Source: Geminicoccaceae bacterium
Lineage (GTDB): Bacteria; Pseudomonadota; Alphaproteobacteria; Geminicoccales; Geminicoccaceae
Reading direction: 5' to 3'
Assembly (NCBI GenBank): GCA_020638495.1
Contig: JACKIN010000008.1
Location: 62,001-126,000, forward strand
Length of the DNA stretch: 64,000 bases
The notes under the pieces: model-generated
Database searches by the model: none
What the model was told of the DNA's origin: nothing
What the model saw: only the letters and a program-made list of their open reading frames with translations
Translations under genes and position numbers: made by a program
Shown: piece after piece, positions 8,126 through 15,981 of the stretch
Position numbering within the stretch: position 1 is the first letter of the stretch
Layout: each line of letters starts with the position of its first letter

Positions 8126-8755
8126 TTGGCGCCGGGGCCGGAATCCGCTAGACACCCGTTGGTCACAGCTGGGCGCCTTCTCTTGGCGCCACCTCTTCGA
8201 CCCCTCAGACAGATCAAGGCCCCGGTGCAAGCCTGGCATCCCATCACCAAACTCGTGGCGGTTCTCGGTGTCCTCGCCCTGGCGTGGCTCTGGTGGACCG
8301 GCGACGATTTCCAGACCGGCATGGCGAGCGACGACCCGGCCGGCACGGTGCCCGTCGCCCACGCCGAGCCCGTGGCCGTGCCCGAGGTTCGGCCCGTGGC
8401 CGATGGTGCGCTTTTCGCCCGCGCCCTGCCGTCGATCGAGGCGTTCAGCGGCATGCTCGAGCGGCCGCTGTTCAGCTCGACGCGTCGGCCGGCGGTGGTG
8501 GCGCCCGAGCTCGCCTTGATGGACGTGCCGAGTGCTGCGGTCGAGCCGGCTGCGGGGCTTCGGCCGCCCGCCATCCGGTTCATCGGCAGCGTCGAGGAAA
8601 ACGGAGCCGTCAGGGCGTTCGTCGGCGACGGCCTCGATGTGCAGGCGCTCGCGACAGGCGACGAGATCGAAGGCTGGCGCGTGGTGTCGATCGAGCCGCG
8701 GCGACTGCTCCTCGGCCTCGACGACGAGCGGTACGAGCTGAAGATTCTGGAGTAG
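8126..8755 (+). CDS. GspC-like type II secretion protein (short, no PDZ domain)
   Basis: One N-terminal membrane segment (LVAVLGVLALAWLWW) is followed by an Ala/Pro/Val-rich linker. A C-terminal domain of about 60 residues (IRFIGSVEENGAVRAFVGDG, then DEIEGWRVVSIEPRRLLL) resembles the homology region of GspC, which contacts the secretin. Coiled-coil and PDZ domains are absent, so it is shorter than enterobacterial GspC. A GTG at 8225 in the same frame would give MQAWHPITKL and start just before the membrane segment. That may be the true start, since upstream codons add a region with no family resemblance. Its place between gspF and gspG supports the call. Confidence 0.65.
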   Translation: MAPGPESARHPLVTAGRLLLAPPLRPLRQIKAPVQAWHPITKLVAVLGVLALAWLWWTGDDFQTGMASDDPAGTVPVAHAEPVAVPEVRPVADGALFARALPSIEAFSGMLERPLFSSTRRPAVVAPELALMDVPSAAVEPAAGLRPPAIRFIGSVEENGAVRAFVGDGLDVQALATGDEIEGWRVVSIEPRRLLLGLDDERYELKILE

Positions 8756-8763
8756 CGGTCAAA

Positions 8764-9204
8764 TTGCGAGCGAAATCCACTGGTTTCGGTCATCGTGAGG
8801 ACGGCTTCACGCTGATCGAGCTGCTCGTCGTGCTGGTCATCCTCGGCCTGCTCGCTGCGGTCGCCGGGCCAAGGGTCATCGGCTATCTGGGTGGTGCGCG
8901 GAGCGATACGGCCGGCGTGCAGGTGGCGGCCTTCAGGCAGGCGCTCGATCTCTACCGGCTCGACGTCGGCGACTATCCGACGACCGAGCAGGGGCTCGAG
9001 GCGCTGATCGAGGCGCCATCGAGTGCTACCGGCTGGAACGGCCCGTATCTCGACGGCCAGACAGTGCCGCTGGATCCTTGGGGCAATGAGTATGTCTACC
9101 GCGTCCCGGGAGCGGACGACGCCTACGATCTCCTGTCGCTCGGCGCCGACAACCGGCAGGGCGGCAGCGGTGAGGCTGCCGACATCGGCGCGGGCACCAA
9201 CTGA
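8764..9204 (+). CDS. gspG: Major pseudopilin GspG
   Basis: The prepilin motif is REDGFTLIELLVVLVILG, where cleavage after Gly leaves the N-terminal Phe and Glu+5 is present. The GspG core follows: a short helix, YRLDVGDYPTTEQGLEAL, and the calcium-site/loop motif WNGPYLDGQTVPLDPWGNEYVYR. The final segment is YDLLSLGADNRQGG. The only in-frame start near the prepilin leader is TTG at 8764, with GGAG about 11 nt upstream. At about 146 residues it is normal for the family. It is the main structural subunit of the pseudopilus. Confidence 0.93.
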   Translation: MRAKSTGFGHREDGFTLIELLVVLVILGLLAAVAGPRVIGYLGGARSDTAGVQVAAFRQALDLYRLDVGDYPTTEQGLEALIEAPSSATGWNGPYLDGQTVPLDPWGNEYVYRVPGADDAYDLLSLGADNRQGGSGEAADIGAGTN

Positions 9205-9574
9205 CGCCGGCTTCACGCTGCTCGAGCTGCTGGTCACGCTGACCCTGCTCGCGGTGGTGGCCGCCACCATCCTGCCGCGGTTCGGCGGCGAACGGCCACG
9301 GACGCTCGAGCAACGGGCCGGGGAGATCGCCCGCGAGCTCGGCCGCATGCGCCTCGAGGCAGTCGGCAGCGGCCGGGTGCTGACCGTCCCGACCACCGAC
9401 CTGGCTGCCGGCCTGCCGGCCGGGATGACGCTTGCCGCCACCGAGACGCAGGAGCTCGTCTTCTTTCCCAACGGCATGACCAACGGCGCCGTGTGGCGGC
9501 TCGAGACGGAGGATCGCGCCGTGGGCTTGACGGTCGACTGGCTGACCGGCCGGGTGGCGGTCGATGCGCCATGA
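9170..9574 (+). CDS. gspH: Minor pseudopilin GspH
   Basis: The prepilin motif is DAGFTLLELLVTLTLLAVVA, followed by a GspH-type body (GEIARELGRMRLEAVGSGRV, QELVFFPNGMTNGAVWRLE). No ATG lies near the leader. GTG at 9170 is the closest in-frame start and gives a 12-residue leader and a 134-residue protein, overlapping gspG by 35 nt. The overlap implies coupled translation. Confidence 0.85.
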   Translation: MRLPTSARAPTDAGFTLLELLVTLTLLAVVAATILPRFGGERPRTLEQRAGEIARELGRMRLEAVGSGRVLTVPTTDLAAGLPAGMTLAATETQELVFFPNGMTNGAVWRLETEDRAVGLTVDWLTGRVAVDAP

Positions 9575-9974
9575 CGAGGCCGCCCTGCGGGACGAGGGCT
9601 TCACCCTGCTCGAGGTGCTGGTGGCGCTGGCCGTGCTCGGCGTCGTGCTCACCACCCTCTTCCGCCTCGCCGGCGACAGCCTCGTCCAGTACTCGGGCCG
9701 GGAGGCGCGTTTTCGCCTGGCGCTGACCGCCGAGGCGGCCATGGAGATCGAACGGCTGACTCCGGGCGAGGCGCGGCGCAACGTCTGGCCGGCCGATATC
9801 GAGCTCACTGTGGAGCGCCGCCGTTTCGCCGCGGTGGCCGGGGCATGGTCCGGCCTGGCCGCGACCCTCCCGGCGCTCGGCGAGGAGCTGGAATGGCTGG
9901 TGGTCCGCGCCGAGGATGGGGCCGGCCGCAGCTTCACGCTCGAGGCGGCGGTGCCGTCCGGCCGAGCGCCATGA
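9564..9974 (+). CDS. gspI: Minor pseudopilin GspI
   Basis: A 136-residue prepilin-like protein with leader MRHDEAALRDEG and motif GFTLLEVLVALAVLG, including Glu+5. The RLALTAEAAMEIERL segment and short length fit GspI. It overlaps gspH by 11 nt and gspJ by 4 nt (ATGA). GspI, J and K form the tip complex in known type II systems. Confidence 0.88.
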   Translation: MRHDEAALRDEGFTLLEVLVALAVLGVVLTTLFRLAGDSLVQYSGREARFRLALTAEAAMEIERLTPGEARRNVWPADIELTVERRRFAAVAGAWSGLAATLPALGEELEWLVVRAEDGAGRSFTLEAAVPSGRAP

Positions 9975-10636
9975 GCCCGCACGGCGCCGGCGGCGAGCGC
10001 GGCTTCACGCTGGTCGAGATGGTCGTGGCGCTGGTCTTGCTCGGCCTCGTCATGGCCCTGATCGGCGCCGGCGCCCGGGTGCTGCGGGGTACCGGCGACC
10101 GGCTGACGGAGCGCGGCGACAGTCTGGCCGACCTCGCCCTCTTCTCGACCCTGGTGCAGGAGCGCCTGGGCGATGCGGTCCAGCTCGACTTCGGCCCCGC
10201 CGGGCTGCCTGTCGCCGCCTTCGACGGCAACGCCGCACGTGTCCGCTTCCTGACCCTTGCCCCGGATTTCCAGCCCGGCGCGCCGTTGTTGGCGATGGAG
10301 ATCGGCTCGGAGCCGGAGACCGGCATCTGGCTCGGGCTGGCACCCTTGGCCGCCGACCAGAAGGACTTCGCGGTTCTCGACGATGCCGGGCTGACCGAGC
10401 GGCGCGTGCTCGTGGCTGATGCGACCTCGCTCAGGATCAGCTATTTCGGGCGGCAGGCGGACGCGGACCCGGCCTGGCACGAGGTCTGGCAGGACGAGGA
10501 GCGGCTGCCGCGCGCCGTGCGCTTCGACCTCGACCATGCGCGGCTGGCGTTGCCGCCGGTCATTGTCGCGGTCCGGCAGCAGGTCGCCACGCTCTGTGCT
10601 TCCGCCGTGGCCGAGCTCGTCTGTCCCGAGCCGTGA
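9971..10636 (+). CDS. gspJ: Minor pseudopilin GspJ
   Basis: A 221-residue protein with leader MSPHGAGGERG and motif GFTLVEMVVALVLLGLVMAL, Glu+5 present. Length and the following soluble domain (LPVAAFDGNAARVRFLTLAP, YFGRQ..AWHEVWQDEERLPR) match GspJ. The ATG start overlaps the gspI stop as ATGA. Longer upstream frames are shadows of gspI. Confidence 0.88.
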   Translation: MSPHGAGGERGFTLVEMVVALVLLGLVMALIGAGARVLRGTGDRLTERGDSLADLALFSTLVQERLGDAVQLDFGPAGLPVAAFDGNAARVRFLTLAPDFQPGAPLLAMEIGSEPETGIWLGLAPLAADQKDFAVLDDAGLTERRVLVADATSLRISYFGRQADADPAWHEVWQDEERLPRAVRFDLDHARLALPPVIVAVRQQVATLCASAVAELVCPEP

Positions 10637-11589
10637 GGCGCCCCATCCCCGAAGATGCCGGCGTGGCGCTCCTCACCGTGCTCTGGTTCGTGGCGGCGAT
10701 GAGCGCTCTCGCCATCACGCTCGTCTCGATCAGTCGCGATACCGCCTATGTCACGCGCAACGCGGTGCGGGCGATCGAAGCACGCGCTGCCCTGCAAGGT
10801 GCGGTCGAGATCGCCGGCCGACTCCTCTCGGTCAACGGTTTCCCGGCGACCGGCGTGCTCGAATGGACCAATGACGGTGGCAACATCCGGATCACGGCGG
10901 TCCCCGAAGGCGGCAAGATCGACCTGAATGCCGCCGACGAGGCGCTGATCGAGGGCCTCGCTTCCGCCGTGGCCGAGGATTCCGGCACCGCGCAGTCCCT
11001 GGCGGATGCCCTGCTCGACTGGCGCGACCAGGACGATGCCCGTCGGCTCGCCGGTGCCGAGCTGGACGACTATGCGCGAGATGGTGGAACCGTCCGGCCG
11101 CGTGACGGGCCCTTGCCGTTCGCCGCCGAGCTGCGCTCGGTTCAGGGCTTCGACCTCGACCTCTATGCACGTCTCGCCGATGCCGTCACCGTGTTCCCCG
11201 GCAATACCGAGCCCGGGCCGGTGCCCCTCGCACCGCTCGTTCGCGAGGCGCTGGACTACGCCACCGGTCTCGCTGTGGAAGGGATCGACGACCGGGAATC
11301 CGGCGAAAGCGCTTTCGATCCGCCGCCGGAGTCGCTAGAGGATGAGCCGAATGATGCGCCTGCGACGGCATTCGCCGAGGATCCGCAAGGCCTTTATACC
11401 CTGGATATCGAGTTGGCCTACGACGATGGACCGAGCTTCAGGCAGAAGACGGTGATCTGGGTCGAGCCGCCGCTCGGCAGCGACCCGTTCCTCGTCCTGC
11501 AGAACGGCGCTGGCCTCGTGCCGCGCGCCGCGGCGAGCACGGCCGCCAGCGAGACGATCGCTGGAGGTCAACCGTGGCGGTCGCGCTGA
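10633..11589 (+). CDS. gspK: Minor pseudopilin GspK
   Basis: A 318-residue protein with a prepilin-like leader, but Glu+5 is replaced as is usual in GspK (AGVALLTVLWFVAAMSALAI). The GspK helical domain with ITAVPEGGKIDLNAADEAL is visible, as is the second SAM-like segment (LLDWRDQDDARRLAGAE). The start is GTG in a GTGA overlap with gspJ, and it overlaps gspL by 16 nt. A Pro/Asp/Glu-rich insert (FDPPPESLEDEPNDAPAT) near residue 240 is not typical. Confidence 0.9.
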   Translation: MRRPIPEDAGVALLTVLWFVAAMSALAITLVSISRDTAYVTRNAVRAIEARAALQGAVEIAGRLLSVNGFPATGVLEWTNDGGNIRITAVPEGGKIDLNAADEALIEGLASAVAEDSGTAQSLADALLDWRDQDDARRLAGAELDDYARDGGTVRPRDGPLPFAAELRSVQGFDLDLYARLADAVTVFPGNTEPGPVPLAPLVREALDYATGLAVEGIDDRESGESAFDPPPESLEDEPNDAPATAFAEDPQGLYTLDIELAYDDGPSFRQKTVIWVEPPLGSDPFLVLQNGAGLVPRAAASTAASETIAGGQPWRSR

Positions 11590-12689
11590 GCGGCCAGCCC
11601 GGGCAGCGCGGCGGTGGCTTCTTCGCCTGGTGGGCGGATGAGCTCGCCGGGCTCATGCCGGCCAATGGCCGCCGCCTGCCGACCGACCGCTTCGTGGTTG
11701 CCGTGTTCGACGGCCGCACGCTGCAGTTCGCGCTGCGCCATCGCGGCCGCGTCGAGCAACTGGGCACCGTCGAGAGCATGCCCGAGGATCGCGAGTCCGA
11801 TACGGGTGCTGCTCTCCTGGCGGATCGCATCAACCGTCGCGAGCTGCCGCTGGTGCTGCGCCTCGTGCCGGATCTCGGTATCCAGACGGCGGATCGGCTG
11901 CCGGTGGCGGCCAAGGGCGAGCTTCGGTCGATCATCGCCAACAAGCTCGACATGCTGACACCCTGGTCCGCCGAGACGGCCTGCTTCGACACGGTCCGGG
12001 TCGGCACGGCAGATGGCGACATGCTGGCGATCGAGATCGCCGTGGCGCCGGAAAAGACGGTGGCCCGGGCGGTCGACGCCGTCGAGCGGCTGGGCCTCGT
12101 GGTCGACGTGGTCGATCTCGGCGAGGACGACCCCTATGCGCCGCCGACCCACGACCTGCTGCACGGCAACCGGCCGCGCCGGCTGCCGCGCTGGCTGCCG
12201 ATCGGTGGTGCCCTGCTCGCCGCGGCGGCGGTGACCATCGGCATCTTCGCCTATTTCGATATCGAGGCCCGCAACGCGGGACTGGCGCAGCGCCGGGCCT
12301 ATGCCAGCCTGCTGGAGCAGCGGCTGGAGGATCTGCCCGAGATCCGCGGCCGGATCGATGCGCTGGAGGCCGGCAGCCGGGCGGTGCTGGAACGGCACCT
12401 CGGGCGGCCGTCGACCCTCGCCACCATCGAGAAGCTGAGCCGGCTCCTGCCGGATACCGTCTGGCTCGATACGCTCACGATCGACGGGCGGCGCCTGACC
12501 GTGACCGGCTATAGCGGCGACGCAGCCAGGCTGCCGGCGCTGATCGAGGGCAATGCGTCCTTCGAGGCAGCGCGGCTGACGGCACCGAGCGAGCGCCGTG
12601 CGGTGGTGAACGAGGTGGGTGACCTCGTCGAGGTCGACCAGTTCTCGCTGCAGGCCGAGGTGCGGCCGGGCATGGAGGTGCCCCGCTGA
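11574..12689 (+). CDS. gspL: Type II secretion protein GspL
   Basis: A 371-residue protein with an actin-like cytoplasmic N-terminal half (about 30-190: RFVVAVFDGRTLQFALRHRG), one membrane segment (WLPIGGALLAAAAVTIGIFAYF, near 205-225) and a PilN/ferredoxin-like periplasmic domain with TVWLDTLTIDGRRLTVTGYS. It links GspE to GspM in the inner-membrane platform. The GTG start lies inside the gspK end. It is adjacent to gspM with a 1-nt overlap. Confidence 0.85.
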   Translation: MAVALSGQPGQRGGGFFAWWADELAGLMPANGRRLPTDRFVVAVFDGRTLQFALRHRGRVEQLGTVESMPEDRESDTGAALLADRINRRELPLVLRLVPDLGIQTADRLPVAAKGELRSIIANKLDMLTPWSAETACFDTVRVGTADGDMLAIEIAVAPEKTVARAVDAVERLGLVVDVVDLGEDDPYAPPTHDLLHGNRPRRLPRWLPIGGALLAAAAVTIGIFAYFDIEARNAGLAQRRAYASLLEQRLEDLPEIRGRIDALEAGSRAVLERHLGRPSTLATIEKLSRLLPDTVWLDTLTIDGRRLTVTGYSGDAARLPALIEGNASFEAARLTAPSERRAVVNEVGDLVEVDQFSLQAEVRPGMEVPR

Positions 12690-13282
12690 TGGCGACGCTC
12701 TCGCCCGCCCTGAGCCGCTGGCTCGCCGTGCTCTTGCTGTTGGTGCCACTGGCCGGATTCGCGGCGCTCGCGATCGTCCCGGCCCGGCTCGCCGAGCGGC
12801 AGGCGGTGGAGCGTGAGACGCTGGAGGCGCATATCGCCCGGCTCGAGCAGCGGATCGTCACCCGCGAGCAGGTGCTCGCCGAGTTGCGCCAGCTCGAGCG
12901 CCAGACGGAGGGCGATCAGCGGCTGCTCCGCGCCGAGACGCCTTCCGTCGGCGGCGCGGCGCTCGCCGGTCTGCTCACCGAGTTCTTCGAGCAATCCGGT
13001 GGCCGGCTGGACCGCACTCAGGTGCTCGAGCCGGTCGTCGACGATCTCGTGATGCGCATCGGCGTGCAGCTCAGCGGCAGCATGCAGATGGCCGGCCTGC
13101 GCAGCCTGCTGCACCGCATCGAGACGCACGAGCCGCTGCTGACCGTCGAGCGGATCGCCATCCAGGGCATCGACCTCGGCGCCGGGGAGGTGCTGGTCGA
13201 TACCGATCTGACGGTGGTGGGCTATGCCCGAGTGCCGCCGAGCGAGGAAAGCGAAGGTTCATCGACCGATGGCGCCGGCTGA
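12689..13282 (+). CDS. gspM: Type II secretion protein GspM
   Basis: A 197-residue protein with one N-terminal membrane segment (WLAVLLLLVPLAGFAALAIV), a heptad-like charged helix (ERQAVERETLEAHIARLEQR) and a small ferredoxin-like domain. This is the bitopic GspM/PilO-like plan. It is the last recognisable gsp gene. No GspD secretin, GspN, GspS pilotin or GspO peptidase follows. Confidence 0.82.
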   Translation: MATLSPALSRWLAVLLLLVPLAGFAALAIVPARLAERQAVERETLEAHIARLEQRIVTREQVLAELRQLERQTEGDQRLLRAETPSVGGAALAGLLTEFFEQSGGRLDRTQVLEPVVDDLVMRIGVQLSGSMQMAGLRSLLHRIETHEPLLTVERIAIQGIDLGAGEVLVDTDLTVVGYARVPPSEESEGSSTDGAG

Positions 13283-13325
13283 CCGGTCGCCGCCGTCTTC
13301 ATCACCAAGGGGGGGGACACGTAAG

Positions 13326-13691
13326 ATGAGTGAAGTGCTCTACCATCGCGGCGAGGCCGACGACCGACCCTGGGGTCGCTGGGAGGTGCTCGACACCGGG
13401 CCCGGCTTCTGCGTCAAGCGCCTCACCGTGCAGCCGGGCGGGAAGCTGTCGCTGCAACTGCACCACCATCGCGCCGAGCATTGGGTGATCGTCGCCGGCA
13501 CGGCCCATGTGACGCGCGGCGAGGAGGTGCTGGAGCTCGGCCAGGACGCCCACGTCTATCTGCCGCTCGGCATCAAGCACCGCATCGAGAACCGGGGCAC
13601 CGTGCCGGTCGAGTTCATCGAGGTGCAGACCGGCGACCGGCTCGACGAGAACGACATCGTGCGTTTCGAGGACAATTACGGTCGCCCCTGA
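13326..13691 (+). CDS. Cupin protein, mannose-6-phosphate isomerase type II-like
   Basis: A 121-residue single cupin. It matches the C-terminal isomerase domain of bifunctional mannose-1-phosphate guanylyltransferase/phosphomannose isomerase: RPWGRWEVLDTGPGF, VKRLTVQPGGKLSLQLHHHR, EHWVIVAGTAHVTRG, YLPLGIKHRIENRG. The metal-site residues HHH..E..H are all present. The guanylyltransferase domain is missing, so the activity may be phosphomannose isomerase or something else. The start is ATG at 13326 with a poly-G Shine-Dalgarno; upstream in-frame ATGs lie inside gspM. Confidence 0.8.
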   Translation: MSEVLYHRGEADDRPWGRWEVLDTGPGFCVKRLTVQPGGKLSLQLHHHRAEHWVIVAGTAHVTRGEEVLELGQDAHVYLPLGIKHRIENRGTVPVEFIEVQTGDRLDENDIVRFEDNYGRP

Positions 13692-13730
13692 TCCGGGGCG
13701 ACTTGCTCCATTCGACTGAGGGAACGGATA

Positions 13731-14477
13731 ATGGCCCAGGTTATCCTCGTTACCGGCGGCAGCCGCGGCATCGGTGCCGCCTGCTGCAGGCTCGCGTCGC
13801 GACGTGGCTATGACGTCGCCATCAACTTCCAAGGCAACGCAAGGGCGGCTGACGCGGTCGCCGACGATGTGCGTGCGGCCGGTGCGAGGGCGCTCACCAT
13901 CCAGGCCGACGTGAGCGATGCGGCAGCGGTCGAGCGGATGTTCGACACCGCGGCGGCCGAGCTCGGCCCGGTGGCTGCCTTCGTCAGCAATGCCGGGGTC
14001 ATCAACAAGGCGGCGCCGCTCGCCGACATCGCCGTCGAGGAGATCCGCCGGATCGTCGAGATCGATCTCACGGCGCACCTGATCTGCAACCGCGCGGCGG
14101 TCCGTCGCATGGCGAGGTCGCGGGGCGGCGAGGGCGGTGCCATCGTCAACATTTCGTCGATGGCCTCGAGCCTGTTCGGCGCGGGCGGCTTCATCCCCTA
14201 TGGCGCCGCCAAGGGTGGCATCGACGTGCTGACCCAGGGTCTGGGCAGGGAGGTGGCCGGTGACGGTGTTCGCGTCAACGGCATCCGGCCAGGCCTGATC
14301 GACACCGACATCCAGGACGACACGGGCGTCGAGAACCGCATCGCACGTTTCGGCTCGACCGTGCCGATCGGCCGCGCCGGCACCGCCGCCGAGGTCGCCG
14401 AGGCCGTCCTCTGGCTCCTCTCGGACCAAGCCGCCTACGTCACCGGCACGCTCTTCGACGTATCGGGCGGCCGCTGA
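13731..14477 (+). CDS. Short-chain dehydrogenase/reductase (FabG-like)
   Basis: A 248-residue classical SDR with the TGGSRGIG cofactor motif at residues 8-15, the NAG motif VSNAGV, catalytic Ser in NISSMAS, Tyr-x-x-x-Lys in YGAAK, and the C-terminal YVTGTLFDVSGGR typical of sugar or 3-oxoacyl dehydrogenases. An Asn after the second strand (INFQGN) suggests NADP(H) preference, but that is weak. Substrate unknown. It sits 39 nt after the cupin gene in the same orientation. Confidence 0.85.
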   Translation: MAQVILVTGGSRGIGAACCRLASRRGYDVAINFQGNARAADAVADDVRAAGARALTIQADVSDAAAVERMFDTAAAELGPVAAFVSNAGVINKAAPLADIAVEEIRRIVEIDLTAHLICNRAAVRRMARSRGGEGGAIVNISSMASSLFGAGGFIPYGAAKGGIDVLTQGLGREVAGDGVRVNGIRPGLIDTDIQDDTGVENRIARFGSTVPIGRAGTAAEVAEAVLWLLSDQAAYVTGTLFDVSGGR

Positions 14478-14491
14478 CGGGCACTTGTCGA

Positions 14492-15322
14492 ATGGCGCTC
14501 GGCCCGGTGCTTCTGGCGCTCGCCATTCTCTTGGCGGCACCGGTGTCGGCCGCCGAGATCGCTTGCGGCGAGACGGCCCCGTGCGCGGTGCCGGGCGGCA
14601 CCTACCATCTGGCGGCGCCGGCCGGCTGGGACGGCACGACGCCCTTGCCGGCCGTGCTCTTCTTTCACGGCTACGGCTCCTCCGGGGCCGCCGTCGTCGG
14701 CAATTCCGCCCTGCGCGATTCCGTCACGGGCCGCGGCTATCTGCTGATCGCGCCGGACGGCCGCGAGCCGGAGCCCGGCCGGCGCCGGAGCTGGGCGCAC
14801 CAGGGCTCGCCGGACTCGGGACGCGACGAGAACGCCTTCATCGGCGAGGTGATGGCGGATGTTGCGGCGCGGGTGCCGCTCCGCCGGGATGGCGTGCTGG
14901 TATCCGGCTTCAGCCAGGGCGGCTCGATGGCCTGGCACGTCGCCTGCTCCATGGGCGGCGACTTCGCTGCGTTCGCCCCCGTCTCCGGTGCCTTCTGGCG
15001 GCCGCATCCCGAGGGCTGCACCGGCGAGCCGGTGCGGCTCCTGCATCTGCATGGGCTCGCCGACACGGTCGTGCCGCTCGAGGGCCGGCCGATCGGCGAG
15101 CGCTGGCACCAGGGGGACGTGTTCGAGGCGCTGGCGCAGTTGCGCGCCGAGGCTGGCTGCGGCTCGCAACCGGATCGCATCTCCATCGAGGACGGCCGTC
15201 GCTGCCGCGCCTGGACGAGCTGCGCGCCGGGTGGCGAGCTCGAGCTCTGCCTGCACGATGGCGGGCACGAGCTGCCCGCCGATTGGCTCGGCCGGGCGCT
15301 CGACTGGTTCGAGGCGGGCTGA
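14492..15322 (+). CDS. Exported alpha/beta hydrolase, PHB-depolymerase/feruloyl-esterase-like (LpqC type)
   Basis: A 276-residue protein with a signal peptide (ALGPVLLALAILLAAPVSAAE). The oxyanion loop is LFFHGYGSSG, the nucleophile elbow GFSQGGS, a likely acid Asp is in HGLADTVVPL, and the catalytic His is in DGGHELP. This is the esterase/polyhydroxybutyrate depolymerase LpqC family. The many Cys residues may form disulfides in the periplasm. It could be a substrate of the upstream type II system, but that is speculation. Confidence 0.82.
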   Translation: MALGPVLLALAILLAAPVSAAEIACGETAPCAVPGGTYHLAAPAGWDGTTPLPAVLFFHGYGSSGAAVVGNSALRDSVTGRGYLLIAPDGREPEPGRRRSWAHQGSPDSGRDENAFIGEVMADVAARVPLRRDGVLVSGFSQGGSMAWHVACSMGGDFAAFAPVSGAFWRPHPEGCTGEPVRLLHLHGLADTVVPLEGRPIGERWHQGDVFEALAQLRAEAGCGSQPDRISIEDGRRCRAWTSCAPGGELELCLHDGGHELPADWLGRALDWFEAG

Positions 15323-15393
15323 AGATCTCGTTTATGTTGAATTAATTCCTACATTCGACTAGATTGACGGCTCCCGATGCAACGAGGTGAGCC

Positions 15394-15981
15394 ATGTCCG
15401 ACCGCCCGAGAACGCCGGCGCAAATCGCCGCAAGCCGCGCGAACGGGCGACGGTCGAACGGACCCAAGACCGAGGCGGGCAAGCGGCGCTCCCGCCTGAA
15501 CGCCGTCAAGCACGGTCTCCGGTCCAGGACCATCCGCCCGTTGCCGGGTGACGAAACCTCCGCCGTCGAGGCCCTGACGCATGCCGTTCTCGAGCGCCTG
15601 CAGCCGGTCGACAATGCCGAGCGGGAGCTGGCCGACGGCATCATCGCGGCGCTCTGGCGGATGCGTCGGGCGACGCAGATCGAGCGCGAGGTGCTGGGCC
15701 TGCGGCCCGGCGGGTCCGAGGGGGACGATCCCAATGCCGTCGCCCGGGCCTTCGTCCGGCAGAGCCACGGGCCGCGGACCCTGGAGCTGCTGCTCCGCTA
15801 TCGGACCCAGGCGGTGGGCGAGCTCGGCCGACTGTTGCGCCTCCTCGCCGACCTGCGCGGCGCTGCGGTAGCGCAGCCGCCGTTGGTCGCCTCGGCCAGG
15901 GTCGAGGCCGCGGCCAATGACAACCGGCCGGCGATCGCGCCCTCGAGATGCCATCCGCTCGCTCCAGGCTTGGACGATTAG
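15394..15981 (+). CDS. Protein of unknown function with the SNGPKTxxGK N-terminal motif
   Basis: 195 residues. The N-terminus carries the recurrent bacterial motif ANGRRSNGPKTEAGKRRSR followed by NAVKHGL, a basic segment found in a family of unknown function often present in several copies per genome. The middle is helical and charged. The end contains AANDNRP, a motif common in alphaproteobacterial proteins. The AT-rich 70 bp upstream (15325-15393) is unlike its surroundings and probably holds the promoter. No function can be assigned, and DNA binding is only a guess from the basic N-terminus. Confidence 0.7.
   Translation: MSDRPRTPAQIAASRANGRRSNGPKTEAGKRRSRLNAVKHGLRSRTIRPLPGDETSAVEALTHAVLERLQPVDNAERELADGIIAALWRMRRATQIEREVLGLRPGGSEGDDPNAVARAFVRQSHGPRTLELLLRYRTQAVGELGRLLRLLADLRGAAVAQPPLVASARVEAAANDNRPAIAPSRCHPLAPGLDD

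Noticed and set aside
15394..15981. Transposase or insertion sequence
   Set aside because: No DDE motif, terminal inverted repeats or target duplications were seen around the gene.
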